From assembly GCA_944325105.1 (NCBI GenBank), contig CALUYW010000008.1, forward strand, positions 18,724 through 82,723: a stretch of DNA of 64,000 bases, written 5' to 3'. A program made the translations under genes and the position numbers. Positions 35,980 to 45,245 of the stretch are shown here, one piece after another. How positions within the stretch are numbered: position 1 is the first letter of the stretch; every line of letters begins with the position of its first letter. Below the pieces are notes generated by a model. It did no database searches and was not told the origin of the DNA. It worked only from the letters and a program-made list of their open reading frames with translations. This DNA is from Candidatus Gastranaerophilales bacterium. GTDB lineage: Bacteria; Cyanobacteriota; Vampirovibrionia; Gastranaerophilales; Gastranaerophilaceae.

Positions 35980-38391
35980 TTAATACTCTGCCCAATACAG
36001 ATACACGTACCCGTTTCCACCTTGTGCACCATAACCGGGGCTTGTGTGAAGTGTAGTATCCTCACTCCATCCGCCTCCGCCACCGCCGGCGCCTGCTGAG
36101 CCGTATTCAGAAGCGTCAAATACATCCCCCGGAGCTATAAAGATTGAGTATGTTCCGTTTACGGTTGTATTTGTGCATATTGAACTGTCAACAAACAAGC
36201 CTCCGCAGCCGCCTTTTGTGTTAAGTCCAGATGTACCGCCTACACCTCCGTATGAACCGCCGTAGGGATTTTCAACAGTTGGTGTTATCGCCTCTGCGCT
36301 TGAACCGTCTAAACCGTTTTTATGAGTTAATTTATACTTATCGGCAGCATTTGTGCTTACAATACCTCTTGCCCCGCCTGTACCTTGTACAACATCTTGA
36401 GAAGCAGTTTGTGAAGTACCTACATTACCTCCGGCACCACCGCTTAGTGAATATGTGACAGAGTCAAATGTAATGGATGATGTACCGCCATCACCACCCT
36501 TAGCGGATATTGCACCACCTGCACCACCTGCACCAACGCGTATAGTGTATGTAGTACCGCTACTAACTCTTATACCCTCAATCTTTGCAAAGGCTCCGCC
36601 TCCGCCACCACCACCGCCTGCAGCTTGATACATAAGGTCATATTTAATTTCAACTATCCCATTTGCACCCTTGCCGCCTGCACCGCGATAAGCTGTAGTA
36701 GTTGAACCTGATGTTACAAATCTTACGGTACCGCCACCGCCTCCTGCTCCCCAGAGCGAGCCGTTGTAGCCGCTCTGACTTGAACTTGAGCCGCCTGCTC
36801 CACCACCTGTCAGTGTGGAAGAATTATACATTGAACCCCCGCCTGCTCCTCCGTTTGCAGCGGCCGTAGAATCTGTTATCTTGCCCCCGTTATTTCCCGC
36901 AGGGCCATATCCGGTACAGTTTGTAGCTACCCATGATGTACCGTTGTATATTTGACATGTGTTAATTGCTTTTTGTGCACCACCCGTACCTGCAGCAGTT
37001 GAAGCACCTTTTGCACCAACACCTGCATTGCCTCCGGGGACTTTAAGTCCCCATTTTAGAACATTTGCCTTATCGTAAACATAGATATATGAAGTTCCGC
37101 CTGCAGAACCTGATGAGGCATTTGTGCCCGAAGATGTTGCGGCGGCTCCGCCGCCACCTCCTGCAGCAGCGTACATTACTATTTTTCCATCCACGTTACT
37201 TGTTATTATATCGTCGGGGATTTGATAGTTTTTAAAGTATGGGGCGCCGCCGCCACCGCCGGCGCCGAAAGAGTTGTATATCATGGCTATACTGTCTAAT
37301 ACGCAACGGCCTGAAAAGGCATATCGTGGATCATCGCTAGTTTCGTTGAACGAACCTTGGTAGAGGTCTCTACGATAGTAATTCTTGCCATTGGTGCTGG
37401 ATGACCAGATATGACCCGGGTAACAGTGACTATCCAGCGACCCTGTGCAAACGCCTGAGTTGTGGTAGCACCAAGCGGAACCATAACCACTTCTGACATC
37501 ACAAAGTCTAAGACCGTTATCACCCTGGTTTCTTGAAATAGTTGTAATGTTAGATGCCCATTTAGATAGTTCATCTCTTGTTGGCATACGCCAATCACCT
37601 GCTTTAGTTCCTGCGTATGCTAAGAGCTGACAGGAAAAGTTTACTGCTTGCCAAGTGCACATCGTTCTATTACAACCACTGTAGCTTGTGTCTGTTGAGT
37701 TGCAGCTACTGGACGTTTTTCCTCTCCAACAACATGTATTTGCCGAGCAGTTAGTACCCGTGCTTACTGTTATAACACTTGTCGCTATGCCACCGTTTGC
37801 AGCACCGGGGATATCACCTACGTTATATTTTGTTACACAAACCCCTTTGCCGTTTTGAGCAGATGTAAGGTATTTTGCCTGATAAGGGTCGCAGTCTGCC
37901 TGAGAAGCGGGCGCACTTGAATACTGCTTATAGGCTCCGCCGCCTCCTCCTCCGCCTCCGCCTGCGAGGTAGGTAACTGTGAAGTTTTTCATACCTCTTG
38001 TTATTTTTAGTTCTTGAGATTTTGCACTTCCTATTGTTGCGTTAGAAGTTGTTACTTTTTTATTATATTGAATAGTAGGTTGAGTAGCACCTGCCCCTCC
38101 ACCACCGCCTGACACAACAAGGGCGTTAATTTCCCTTACGCCTTCAGGAACGGTAAACTTACAATCAAGTGAGTTTTCAACTCCTGAAACTTCCGTGCAA
38201 TCGGGGTCATTTTTATCATAAAGATAAAGATGGGTCGCATTTTTTAATTGAGCAAGCTTAAAATCATCGGTAGCTCTTCTTGTTAAAACAGGTGCTAAAA
38301 CCACCATGACCACCGAGATAATCAAGACTGAAACCAATAATTCAGCCAAAGTAAACCCGTCTTGGGCTTTGCGAGTGTTTCGCAGAGTCAT
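35980..38391 (-). CDS. Giant type IV prepilin-like protein with glycine-rich and Lcl-type domains
   Basis: An 803-residue protein with a prepilin leader cut at G12/F13 (KAQDG|FTLAELLVSVLI), Glu at mature position 5 and a hydrophobic N-terminal helix, as in type IV pilins and pseudopilins, which are 130-250 residues. The rest is a chain of glycine-rich blocks (runs of 5-9 Gly) with phage-fibre-like strands such as YTIRVGAGGAGG and FTVTYLAGGGGG. Between about 215 and 365 lies a Cys-rich domain with GDWRMPTRDELSKW and HIWSSSTNG, the pattern of DUF1566/Lcl C-type-lectin-like domains. It is likely a surface adhesin displayed by a type IV pilus or type II-like system. No other pilus gene is in the window. 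Divergent from an XRE regulator. Confidence 0.85.
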   Translation of the reverse strand: MTLRNTRKAQDGFTLAELLVSVLIISVVMVVLAPVLTRRATDDFKLAQLKNATHLYLYDKNDPDCTEVSGVENSLDCKFTVPEGVREINALVVSGGGGGAGATQPTIQYNKKVTTSNATIGSAKSQELKITRGMKNFTVTYLAGGGGGGGGGAYKQYSSAPASQADCDPYQAKYLTSAQNGKGVCVTKYNVGDIPGAANGGIATSVITVSTGTNCSANTCCWRGKTSSSCNSTDTSYSGCNRTMCTWQAVNFSCQLLAYAGTKAGDWRMPTRDELSKWASNITTISRNQGDNGLRLCDVRSGYGSAWCYHNSGVCTGSLDSHCYPGHIWSSSTNGKNYYRRDLYQGSFNETSDDPRYAFSGRCVLDSIAMIYNSFGAGGGGGAPYFKNYQIPDDIITSNVDGKIVMYAAAGGGGGAAATSSGTNASSGSAGGTSYIYVYDKANVLKWGLKVPGGNAGVGAKGASTAAGTGGAQKAINTCQIYNGTSWVATNCTGYGPAGNNGGKITDSTAAANGGAGGGSMYNSSTLTGGGAGGSSSSQSGYNGSLWGAGGGGGTVRFVTSGSTTTAYRGAGGKGANGIVEIKYDLMYQAAGGGGGGGGAFAKIEGIRVSSGTTYTIRVGAGGAGGAISAKGGDGGTSSITFDSVTYSLSGGAGGNVGTSQTASQDVVQGTGGARGIVSTNAADKYKLTHKNGLDGSSAEAITPTVENPYGGSYGGVGGTSGLNTKGGCGGLFVDSSICTNTTVNGTYSIFIAPGDVFDASEYGSAGAGGGGGGWSEDTTLHTSPGYGAQGGNGYVYLYWAEY

Positions 38392-38430
38392 TCTACTACC
38401 CTTTCATATCTTAATTCGCATTATTGTTAA

Positions 38431-38457
38431 ACATTAAAAAATACAAAATTTTAATGT
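38431..38457. promoter_or_regulatory. Inverted repeat 1 in pilin/XRE promoter region
   Basis: ACATTAAAA and TTTTAATGT are perfect 9-bp arms 9 bp apart, 40-66 bp upstream of the prepilin start. A likely binding site for the divergent XRE protein or another dimer. Confidence 0.45.
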
Positions 38458-38473
38458 AGTAATTTAAATATAT

Positions 38474-38516
38474 AATGTTGTGCAATAAAAATCAAGAAAA
38501 TTTAATGTACAACATT
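38474..38516. promoter_or_regulatory. Inverted repeat 2 in pilin/XRE promoter region
   Basis: AATGTTGTGCA (38474-38484) and TGTACAACATT (38506-38516) are inverted copies with one mismatch in 11, separated by 21 bp. They overlap a TATAAT (38471-38476) facing the XRE gene and lie 18 bp or more before its ATG. The spacing, two helical turns between arms, suits two dimers or a tetramer. Confidence 0.5.
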
Positions 38517-38533
38517 GTGTATTTTGTTTACAA

Positions 38534-38890
38534 ATGGTTAAGAATATAGAAATGAGCCAAGAATACGACATAAAAAAGAAACTGGGGGATAGGATAAAAT
38601 TTTTAAGAAAGCAAAAAAACTTTACTCAGGAGTTTTTTGCTGAAAAAATTAACATTGAACCGCAAAGTTTAAGTAATATTGAGCGCGGGAAATTTGCCCC
38701 ATCGATTGAAACGCTGCAAAAAATAGCAACGGCGCTTTGTGTACAACCATATGAACTGTATTTATTTGAGGCAATTGCTCCGATAAAAGAGATAAAAAAC
38801 GAGTTAATAAGGGCAATAAACGAGAGTGACGCGCTTGCCTTAGATTTATACAATCATTATATTTCTCAAAAACCAAAAGCACTCCGTTAA
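38534..38890 (+). CDS. XRE-family helix-turn-helix transcriptional regulator
   Basis: A 118-residue protein. Residues about 15-70 (LGDRIKFLRKQKNFTQEFFAEKINIEPQSLSNIERGKFAPSIET with helices at Q31-K42 and P47-R54) form a Cro/CI-type DNA-binding domain. The C-terminal 45 residues are helical and probably dimerise. I see no Shine-Dalgarno before the ATG; a second Met (residue 7) is an alternative. It is divergent from the giant prepilin gene and the two share a region with two inverted repeats, so it probably controls that gene and itself. Confidence 0.88.
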   Translation: MVKNIEMSQEYDIKKKLGDRIKFLRKQKNFTQEFFAEKINIEPQSLSNIERGKFAPSIETLQKIATALCVQPYELYLFEAIAPIKEIKNELIRAINESDALALDLYNHYISQKPKALR

Positions 38891-38907
38891 TGAGGCGGAG
38901 CGCTTTT
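38875..38907. terminator. Terminator between XRE gene and rpsT
   Basis: AAAAGC.CTCCG pairs with CGGAG.GCTTTT, overlapping the XRE stop codon. The stem is flanked by A and T runs so it can act on both convergent genes. Confidence 0.65.
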
Positions 38908-38926
38908 GATAATGGTTAAATGCAAA

Positions 38927-39193
38927 CTATTTTTGAGCTAATTTGTTAATTGCTTTTGTTAAGCGAGATTTTTTTCTTGCAGCGGTATTTCTGTGAAGAA
39001 TACCTTTGCTTACAGCTTTGTCGCAAAGTTGGTAAACTTTAGAAATTGCTTGTGCAAGTTCTTTTTCATCGCCTTTTACTAAAGAAAGTGCTTTTTTAAC
39101 CGCAGTTTTGATTGAAGATTTAAAAGCAACATTTCTTTCAGTGTTTCTTTTAGCAACCAATACTCTTTTTTTTGCAGATTTAATATTTGCCAT
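38927..39193 (-). CDS. rpsT: 30S ribosomal protein S20
   Basis: An 88-residue Lys/Arg/Ala-rich protein starting MANIKSAKKRVLVAKRN, typical of bacterial S20, with the C-terminal helix GILHRNTAARKKSRLTKAI. It binds 16S rRNA early in small-subunit assembly. AAAGGGAAAAA lies before the ATG. Single-gene unit. Confidence 0.96.
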   Translation of the reverse strand: MANIKSAKKRVLVAKRNTERNVAFKSSIKTAVKKALSLVKGDEKELAQAISKVYQLCDKAVSKGILHRNTAARKKSRLTKAINKLAQK

Positions 39194-39262
39194 TGTTTTT
39201 TCCCTTTCGCATAATAAACTATTGTTTTTCTGCAGAGGATTAGTGAGTCAAGTATATAATAC

Positions 39263-39655
39263 TTAAAAAGAAAAATTGTTGCAATATATCATGTAGAATT
39301 TTTGGGCGAATATAAGTGAGGCAATTAGAACTGATGTCACGGCAGAAAATAGTACCGCTCCTGCTGCGATGTCTTTTGCCAGTTTGGCGAGCTTTGCCCA
39401 GCGCCCCTTATAGTAGGCATCTATTACAAATTCAAAAACCGAGTTAAAAAGCTCGCATATTAACACAAGTGCATTTGAAAAGATTAAAAGGCAAAATTCT
39501 ACAATGCTTACCTTGAGAAAAACCGCAATGGAGAGTATTAAAAGAGCTATTATTATGTGTTTTCTAAAATTGCGCTCTGATTTAAAGGCAAGTCTAAGCC
39601 CGTTTAGGGCATACATTGCACTTCGCATAAAGCTTCTGGATTGAAATTTTTTCAT
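39263..39655 (-). CDS. dgkA: Diacylglycerol/undecaprenol kinase, DgkA family
   Basis: A 130-residue membrane kinase. It has the amphipathic start (FMRSAMYALNGLRLAFKSERNF), three hydrophobic helices and the conserved ICELFNSVFEFVIDAYYKG (about 62-80) and AKLAKDIAAGAVL motifs with the active-site Glu and Asp residues. The family phosphorylates diacylglycerol in proteobacteria and undecaprenol in Gram-positives, recycling lipid carriers. Its ATG overlaps the ybeY stop (ATGA). Third gene of pgpH-ybeY-dgkA, an order also found in Bacillus. Confidence 0.93.
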   Translation of the reverse strand: MKKFQSRSFMRSAMYALNGLRLAFKSERNFRKHIIIALLILSIAVFLKVSIVEFCLLIFSNALVLICELFNSVFEFVIDAYYKGRWAKLAKLAKDIAAGAVLFSAVTSVLIASLIFAQKFYMIYCNNFSF

Positions 39656-40143
39656 AAATTTTTAATTACAAATTCCTGAACTCCCACAACAAAATCATAA
39701 TCTTTTTGTTCTAAATGGTCAAATCCCAGCAGGTGCAAAATACCGTGCGTTATAAGTGTGTAGAGTTCTTTTTCAAGTGTATTGTTGTTCTCTTGAGCCT
39801 GTCTTATAAGGGTGTCTATACTTATAATAACCTCTCCAAGCTCGATTCTATCATTTTGTATGATTGAATTTTCATCATCCGCAAAAAGAGCAAAAGTTAT
39901 GACATCCGTTGATTTGTCTTTTTGGCGGTAATCCCTGTTTATTTCTTGAATTAAATTGTCGTTGCAAAAAGAAAGTTCAAAAGAAAGTGTTGAATACTCG
40001 CAATTGCAAACAGCGCTTTTTGAAGCGACTTCAGGTATATTAAAAAGCAGATTGATTATTTTATCAACAGTGTTTTTTATATCGCTTTTTTTAACAGGAA
40101 GTCTGAGTTTATTTAAGACATTAATCTCAATTTTAGTTTTCAT
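39652..40143 (-). CDS. ybeY: Endoribonuclease YbeY
   Basis: YbeY is a zinc-dependent RNase in 16S rRNA 3'-end maturation and ribosome quality control. The metal site is visible as THGILHLLGFDHLEQKDY (H-x3-H-x5-H) near the C terminus, with the upstream ELGEVIISIDTL strand. I chose the ATG at 40143 (about 163 residues), which overlaps the pgpH stop by 11 bp; upstream in-frame Met codons would lie deeper in pgpH. Coupled to dgkA downstream by ATGA. Confidence 0.94.
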   Translation of the reverse strand: MKTKIEINVLNKLRLPVKKSDIKNTVDKIINLLFNIPEVASKSAVCNCEYSTLSFELSFCNDNLIQEINRDYRQKDKSTDVITFALFADDENSIIQNDRIELGEVIISIDTLIRQAQENNNTLEKELYTLITHGILHLLGFDHLEQKDYDFVVGVQEFVIKNL

Positions 40144-42361
40144 CGTTTTTTGAGTTATTTTCGCCATTTTCAAGACGTTGTTCCTGTTTTTTAATCTTGT
40201 CCATTATTCTTTTTTCAAGCTTTTCTTCTTTTGTGGGTTGCAGCTTGATTTTGTTTTTATCTTCAAACTCGCTCAGTATATTTTCTTGATATTTAATCCT
40301 ATCATGTTGCATGCCGCGCAAAATTCTGTTGAATGTGTTTGCGATAAGCTTAATATCTTTAAGTGTCAACGGGCTATCGGAGAGTTGTCCGTCATTTAGT
40401 CTTTCTGTGATTATTTTATTAATCATGTTTTCAATTTGCTCTTGAGACGGGTTTTTAAGAGAGCGAACAGCACTTTCTACGGCGTCTGCCAACATAAGTA
40501 TGGCTGTTTCTTTCATAAGGGGTTTGGGCCCCGGGTAGCGGAACTGTTCTTCTTGAACATTTTCCTTTCCCTCAAGGTCTACGGCTTGTTTGTAGAAGTG
40601 TCCTGCAAGACCTTCTCCGTGGTGTTGTTGTATAAAATCTATAATAACCTGCGGCAAACCGTATTCTTTTGCAAGCTCTACACCGTCTTTTGTGTGTGAA
40701 GTGATAACCATTTTAGAAAGACGCGGATTGAGCTTTGTATGAGGGTTTTCTATTCCAAAGTAAGATTGGTTTTCAATGAAAAACAATGGGCGTTTTAGTT
40801 TTCCTATATCATGGTAAAATGCACCGACACGAGCAAGGATTGGGTTTGCACCGATTGCCTCTGCTGCAGCCTCACAAAGATTTGCAACCATTAAAGAGTG
40901 GTGATAAGTCCCCGGGGCCTTGTATTGCAGTTTAGATAGTAGTTCTTGGTTGTGGTCGGCAAGTTCAATAAGTCCGTATGGTGTTACTATCTTAAATACA
41001 TTTTCAATTATTGGGAGCACACCAAGGGCTATAATGCTGGAGAAAAGGCCGTTTAAAAATCCTGCCGTAGCGTTGGATAAGAAAGAAAGATTTGTAAATA
41101 TTTCAAACTGCTCTTCAAACAGTGCAATAAGCATAATAGAAAGAAATATAACCGCACCTACTTCAAGTCCGCATTTAATTATATCAAAGCGCTTGGTGTA
41201 GCAGATTTTTGAAACCGAATATGCTGCCATAATTGATGAAAATACAAACACGGCAGTAATTTGCGGGTCGAGAAAAAGGGTTAATGACAGCAATGACAAA
41301 AGCAGAATTGAAGCTAAAAATGCTACAATCGGATTTGTGAAAATTGCTATTATTATGGTAAAAGCAGGGAAGGGCATATAATAGTTTTGAATTGTATCAA
41401 GTGGGGTTATTAGTACGCAAATGTATGTCAATACTATGGAAAACGCCCCTATGATAGCTAAGTACTGAGGGGTAAAGTATCTTTTTTCATACTTTTTCAT
41501 GTACAAGACCAAAAACAACATGGCCAGACAAGTTATGAAAAATACACCAAAAATCCCGCCCTTGTTAAGTTCAAAGGCGTTGTAGCCTGATTTTTTAAGA
41601 GCTTCTCTTTTGACTTGAGTTAACTGTTCGCCTACGTCTAAAATTTTATCTCCTTTTTTAAAGGTTACAATGTATGGTTTAACTGAGTTTACGGCGTTTT
41701 TTCTTGCAATTTCGGTTGCGTATTCATCAACTATTAAGTTTGGCATAATAACGTGTTCAAGTATGCCGGAAATAGGTCTTATCTGGCTTCTCCTCAGGTT
41801 TTGTCCAAGTTTTGAAATAATATAATTATCTGATGCTAAAAGGTCTATGTCTGTTTCGTTTATTCCTGTTCTTAAAAGCTCATCTAAGATAAATTTTGAA
41901 TTGCCGAATGTTGCCGCAAGGCTTTGGGGCGTGGTGTTAAGCAAGTAGTTTGCAACCGCCTCTTCTTTTTGTGAATCTTGTATCTCAAGGTAAACACACA
42001 GTTCTTTAAATTTTGAATCGTATTTTGAGTTTTGGTTTCTAATTCTTTTTACGTTATCTTGCAAAGATTGCAGGCTTGTCTTTAAATAGTTGTCCTCAAC
42101 AGGTGTGACAACCGGTCTTATTTTGTTTGAAACTTCGCGTTTAACAAGTTCTGTTTTTTGTGTGTCAACAACTTCTATATTCCTCTTTGCAATTATTTGT
42201 TTTTTGCTGATACCGTTTTCAATAATATTTTGGTACAGATAATATCTTGATGACAATATTGCGGTTATTACTATTGCAACAACCAAAAATGCAAGTACCG
42301 ACAAGAAAGAAGAGGAGTGAAACACTCCGTTTTTATCAAATATTTTTTCAATTTTTCCCAT
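40133..42361 (-). CDS. pgpH: 7TM-HD c-di-AMP phosphodiesterase, PgpH-like
   Basis: An integral membrane protein (about 742 residues) with an N-terminal helix, a large extracytoplasmic domain (about 50-280), seven membrane helices (about 290-470) and a cytoplasmic HD domain: TYHHSLMVANLCEAAAEAI near 495-513 and FYHDIGKLKRP near 522-532, with a downstream QHHGEG. The family hydrolyses c-di-AMP, so the organism probably makes this messenger. The start is taken at the ATG at 42361 after GTGGTGAAA; an in-frame ATG at 42394 is possible. First gene of pgpH-ybeY-dgkA and divergent from GH13. Confidence 0.93.
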   Translation of the reverse strand: MGKIEKIFDKNGVFHSSSFLSVLAFLVVAIVITAILSSRYYLYQNIIENGISKKQIIAKRNIEVVDTQKTELVKREVSNKIRPVVTPVEDNYLKTSLQSLQDNVKRIRNQNSKYDSKFKELCVYLEIQDSQKEEAVANYLLNTTPQSLAATFGNSKFILDELLRTGINETDIDLLASDNYIISKLGQNLRRSQIRPISGILEHVIMPNLIVDEYATEIARKNAVNSVKPYIVTFKKGDKILDVGEQLTQVKREALKKSGYNAFELNKGGIFGVFFITCLAMLFLVLYMKKYEKRYFTPQYLAIIGAFSIVLTYICVLITPLDTIQNYYMPFPAFTIIIAIFTNPIVAFLASILLLSLLSLTLFLDPQITAVFVFSSIMAAYSVSKICYTKRFDIIKCGLEVGAVIFLSIMLIALFEEQFEIFTNLSFLSNATAGFLNGLFSSIIALGVLPIIENVFKIVTPYGLIELADHNQELLSKLQYKAPGTYHHSLMVANLCEAAAEAIGANPILARVGAFYHDIGKLKRPLFFIENQSYFGIENPHTKLNPRLSKMVITSHTKDGVELAKEYGLPQVIIDFIQQHHGEGLAGHFYKQAVDLEGKENVQEEQFRYPGPKPLMKETAILMLADAVESAVRSLKNPSQEQIENMINKIITERLNDGQLSDSPLTLKDIKLIANTFNRILRGMQHDRIKYQENILSEFEDKNKIKLQPTKEEKLEKRIMDKIKKQEQRLENGENNSKNDEN

Positions 42362-42432
42362 TTTCACCACACTGAATATAATATAATGTAACATTATTAT
42401 ACAATAATTTTTTTTGTTATATACTATATACC

Positions 42433-43989
42433 ATGAAAAGTAAAGTATTTATCAGGGGTTTTGCATTAGTTTTAGTATCACTTTTGCTCTCACAGAGTGG
42501 ATTTTGCGCTCAAGATGCTTGGAGCAATGACTTAAGGACACTGTTTATTGGCAATAAGTCTGTCATATATGCGCTTAACATTCGCTCTTTTGGCGCAAAG
42601 GACAATAATTCCGATGATATAATAGAACCTCTGTCGGGGGACGAGACTGGAACATTTTTAAATGCAATTCCAAGGTTAAAAGAGCTGACAAAGAAAGGAA
42701 TTAATACTGTTTATCTGCTTCCGATTACAAAAACGGGTAAGCTAAAAGCGCTGGGTACGGCAGGTTCTCTGTATGCTCTTGACAGTTTTGAAAAACTTAA
42801 CCCTCAGCTTGATGACAAAAATAATCCTCTTAGTGTTGAAAAAGAGGCAAAAATGTTTATAGATGAGGCTCACAAGCTTGGCTTGAGAGTGATTGTTGAT
42901 ATACCAAGCTGCGGCTCTTATGATATGTCACTTGAAAAACCAAACTTGTTTATAAGAGATAAAAACTCTAACGCGGTTATTCCTGCTGATTGGACCGATG
43001 TAAGACTTTTTAAGGTATATGATGAAAGCGGTAGTCTGAACCGTGAATTGGTAGAAAACTATCAAAAGATGATAAAAATGCTCCAAGACCTCGGAGTAGA
43101 TGGTGTAAGAGCTGATGTTGCAGCAATTAAGCCTTATGAGTTCTGGAAGGAAGTTATTGATTACGCCAGAATGAAAGACCCGCAATTTCTTTTTATAGCT
43201 GAAGCTTGTCCTGTTTGGACAAATCCTATCAAGCAGTGGGGCTCTTATACTCCCGTAAACAAGCTTCTTGAAGCAGGTTTTGACGGTTATTATGGGGATT
43301 GGGCTAATTTTTCTGATTTTACAAAATCAAAAGATATAACAAAAAGGGTAAAATCTGATTTAAAAATTTCAAAAGAGTTTAACAATCAAAAAACTACAAT
43401 GTCGTCTTTTGCAACGCATGACCAACAGAGCGTAATAGTAAGAGGCGGTGTTCCCCTTTGGGAGATGATTACATGGCTTAATATTACACTTCCGATGAAC
43501 CCTTATTTTCTTGACGGTTATGTAACGGGCGATAATTATATTTATCGTTATGAAAACAAAAAAGCACAGAGAAGTATGACAGACGATGATTACTACTTTG
43601 TTCATCGTGGTAAGTTTGATATATTTAATCTGTCGCGACGCCCCGGTGGAAACTATAAAGAACTTGAGGAAAAATTTATAAAAGCCATGAAGTTTAAATA
43701 CTGGGCTAAAAATATTCTAGTAGAGGGCAAGTTTGTTCCTCTCTCAAGCAATAATCCTTCGATTTTTGCATACGCGAGAAAAAACGGGGATGATGCCGTG
43801 GTAGTTATCGGAAACTTAAATAAAGACCAGGTAAGCGAAGGTAAGGTTTATATCAGAAATATTAAAGAATCAAGCTTTGTTTCGCCTGTTAAAATGGAAG
43901 AAGCTCCTATTGTAAAGCGCGGCAAGATGTCTGTTAAACTTAAACCCTACGAAGTTCAAGTTTATATGCTGAATAAGGTTAATTTTTAA
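42433..43989 (+). CDS. Exported GH13 alpha-amylase-family protein
   Basis: A 518-residue protein with a signal peptide (to about residue 25, SQSGFCA|QD) and an (alpha/beta)8 GH13 barrel. Conserved regions are present: VIVDIPSCG (region I), DGVRADVAA near 222-230 with the nucleophile Asp, FIAEACP near 254-260 with the acid/base Glu, and FATHDQQS near 326-333 with the transition-state Asp (the usual NHD is THD). It probably degrades starch or maltodextrin in the periplasm or outside. Its last 11 bp overlap convergent hydF. Confidence 0.9.
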   Translation: MKSKVFIRGFALVLVSLLLSQSGFCAQDAWSNDLRTLFIGNKSVIYALNIRSFGAKDNNSDDIIEPLSGDETGTFLNAIPRLKELTKKGINTVYLLPITKTGKLKALGTAGSLYALDSFEKLNPQLDDKNNPLSVEKEAKMFIDEAHKLGLRVIVDIPSCGSYDMSLEKPNLFIRDKNSNAVIPADWTDVRLFKVYDESGSLNRELVENYQKMIKMLQDLGVDGVRADVAAIKPYEFWKEVIDYARMKDPQFLFIAEACPVWTNPIKQWGSYTPVNKLLEAGFDGYYGDWANFSDFTKSKDITKRVKSDLKISKEFNNQKTTMSSFATHDQQSVIVRGGVPLWEMITWLNITLPMNPYFLDGYVTGDNYIYRYENKKAQRSMTDDDYYFVHRGKFDIFNLSRRPGGNYKELEEKFIKAMKFKYWAKNILVEGKFVPLSSNNPSIFAYARKNGDDAVVVIGNLNKDQVSEGKVYIRNIKESSFVSPVKMEEAPIVKRGKMSVKLKPYEVQVYMLNKVNF

Positions 43990-45178
43990 AGGGTTCAAGT
44001 GCTCTTTCAAGAATATTTAGACATTTTGCAATGGCTATTCCGTAGTTTGTAATGGCGACATGTTTTGAGGTTGCTTTTTCTATTCTGCTTAAAACCTCTC
44101 TTCGATTCGTCATGCAAGCCCCGCAGTGGATAATCAGTTTATATTTTTCTATGTTATCTGGAAAAATATGACCGCTTGTGTGCTCAAAAATTATATTTTT
44201 ACCCGTATATTTTTTAATCAAATTTGGTATTTTTACTCTGCCTATATCATCTTCATTCGGATGGTGTGAGCAGCTTTCGCAAATCAAAACTTTGTCGTTA
44301 TTTTCAAGTTTGTCTATGGCATTTGCTCCTTGAACAAAAGTCTTAAGATCACCTTTTAATTTTGCAAAAATTATTGAAAAAGAAGTTAATTCTATGTCTA
44401 CAGGTGCAATTTCACTTACCTCTCTAAAGGCTTGAGAATCGGTTACTATAAGTCTTGGAGGGTTTTTAAGATTTTCAATTGTATGTTTTAAATTTTGAAC
44501 ATTACATATAACACTTATTGCACTGTTGTCTAAAATATCCCTTATGGTTTGCACTTGTGGCAGTATTATTCTGCCTTTTGGAGCTTCTTTGTCAATCGGT
44601 ATAACAAGTATTATTGTATCATTTTTGCTAATTATATCCCCTAAAAGCGTTGGTGTGTCGATATATTCACTATCAAGAGCAGATATTAAACCAAGCTTAA
44701 TTTTTGATGTAATATCTTCATCACTTTTTGCACTTGCGTAGATTATATGATTTGAATTATTTTCAATAATTTTAATGTCATCTTCAGATGGTAGTGAGAT
44801 GTCTGTTTTATTTATTATAGAAATAATCGGGATTTTTTTTGTTTTTAAATCGTTAAAAAGCTTGATGTCGCAGTCTTTTACGCCTGTATTGTCAAAAACA
44901 ACTATAGCAACATCTGTTCTATCAAGTGCCTCAAGGGTTTTATTTACTCTTTTTTGACCCAATTCTCCAATATCATCTATCCCTGCGGTATCAAGGATAC
45001 TTACGGGGCCAAGGGGTAAAAGTTCCATAGCTTTTTGGTTTATGTCGGTTGTTGTTCCTGCAAAGTCTGAAACAATTGAGATTTCACGGTTAAACAGGTT
45101 GTTTATAATACTTGATTTACCTGTATTCATTTTGCCCAAAAAGGTTATATGCAGGCGGTTTCCCCTTGATTCTTTCAT
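43979..45178 (-). CDS. hydF: [FeFe]-hydrogenase maturation GTPase HydF
   Basis: HydF is the scaffold on which HydE and HydG build the 2Fe subcluster before transfer to HydA. The 399-residue protein has a G domain (GKMNTGKSSIIN near 15-26, GTTTD, DTAGID, NKTD), a dimerisation domain and the [4Fe-4S] site: ESCSHHP near 302 and IHCGACMTNRREV near 350, matching the family Cys/His pattern. GAGGAAAAC precedes the ATG. HydE, HydG and the hydrogenase are not in the window, though this gene alone strongly implies a fermentative, hydrogen-linked metabolism. Divergent from a CopG regulator. Confidence 0.93.
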   Translation of the reverse strand: MKESRGNRLHITFLGKMNTGKSSIINNLFNREISIVSDFAGTTTDINQKAMELLPLGPVSILDTAGIDDIGELGQKRVNKTLEALDRTDVAIVVFDNTGVKDCDIKLFNDLKTKKIPIISIINKTDISLPSEDDIKIIENNSNHIIYASAKSDEDITSKIKLGLISALDSEYIDTPTLLGDIISKNDTIILVIPIDKEAPKGRIILPQVQTIRDILDNSAISVICNVQNLKHTIENLKNPPRLIVTDSQAFREVSEIAPVDIELTSFSIIFAKLKGDLKTFVQGANAIDKLENNDKVLICESCSHHPNEDDIGRVKIPNLIKKYTGKNIIFEHTSGHIFPDNIEKYKLIIHCGACMTNRREVLSRIEKATSKHVAITNYGIAIAKCLNILERALEPFKN

Positions 45179-45245
45179 GTTTTCCTCAATATATGTTATA
45201 ATATTTATGGGTATTATACATCATTTTAAACTTTGGAGGAAATAA

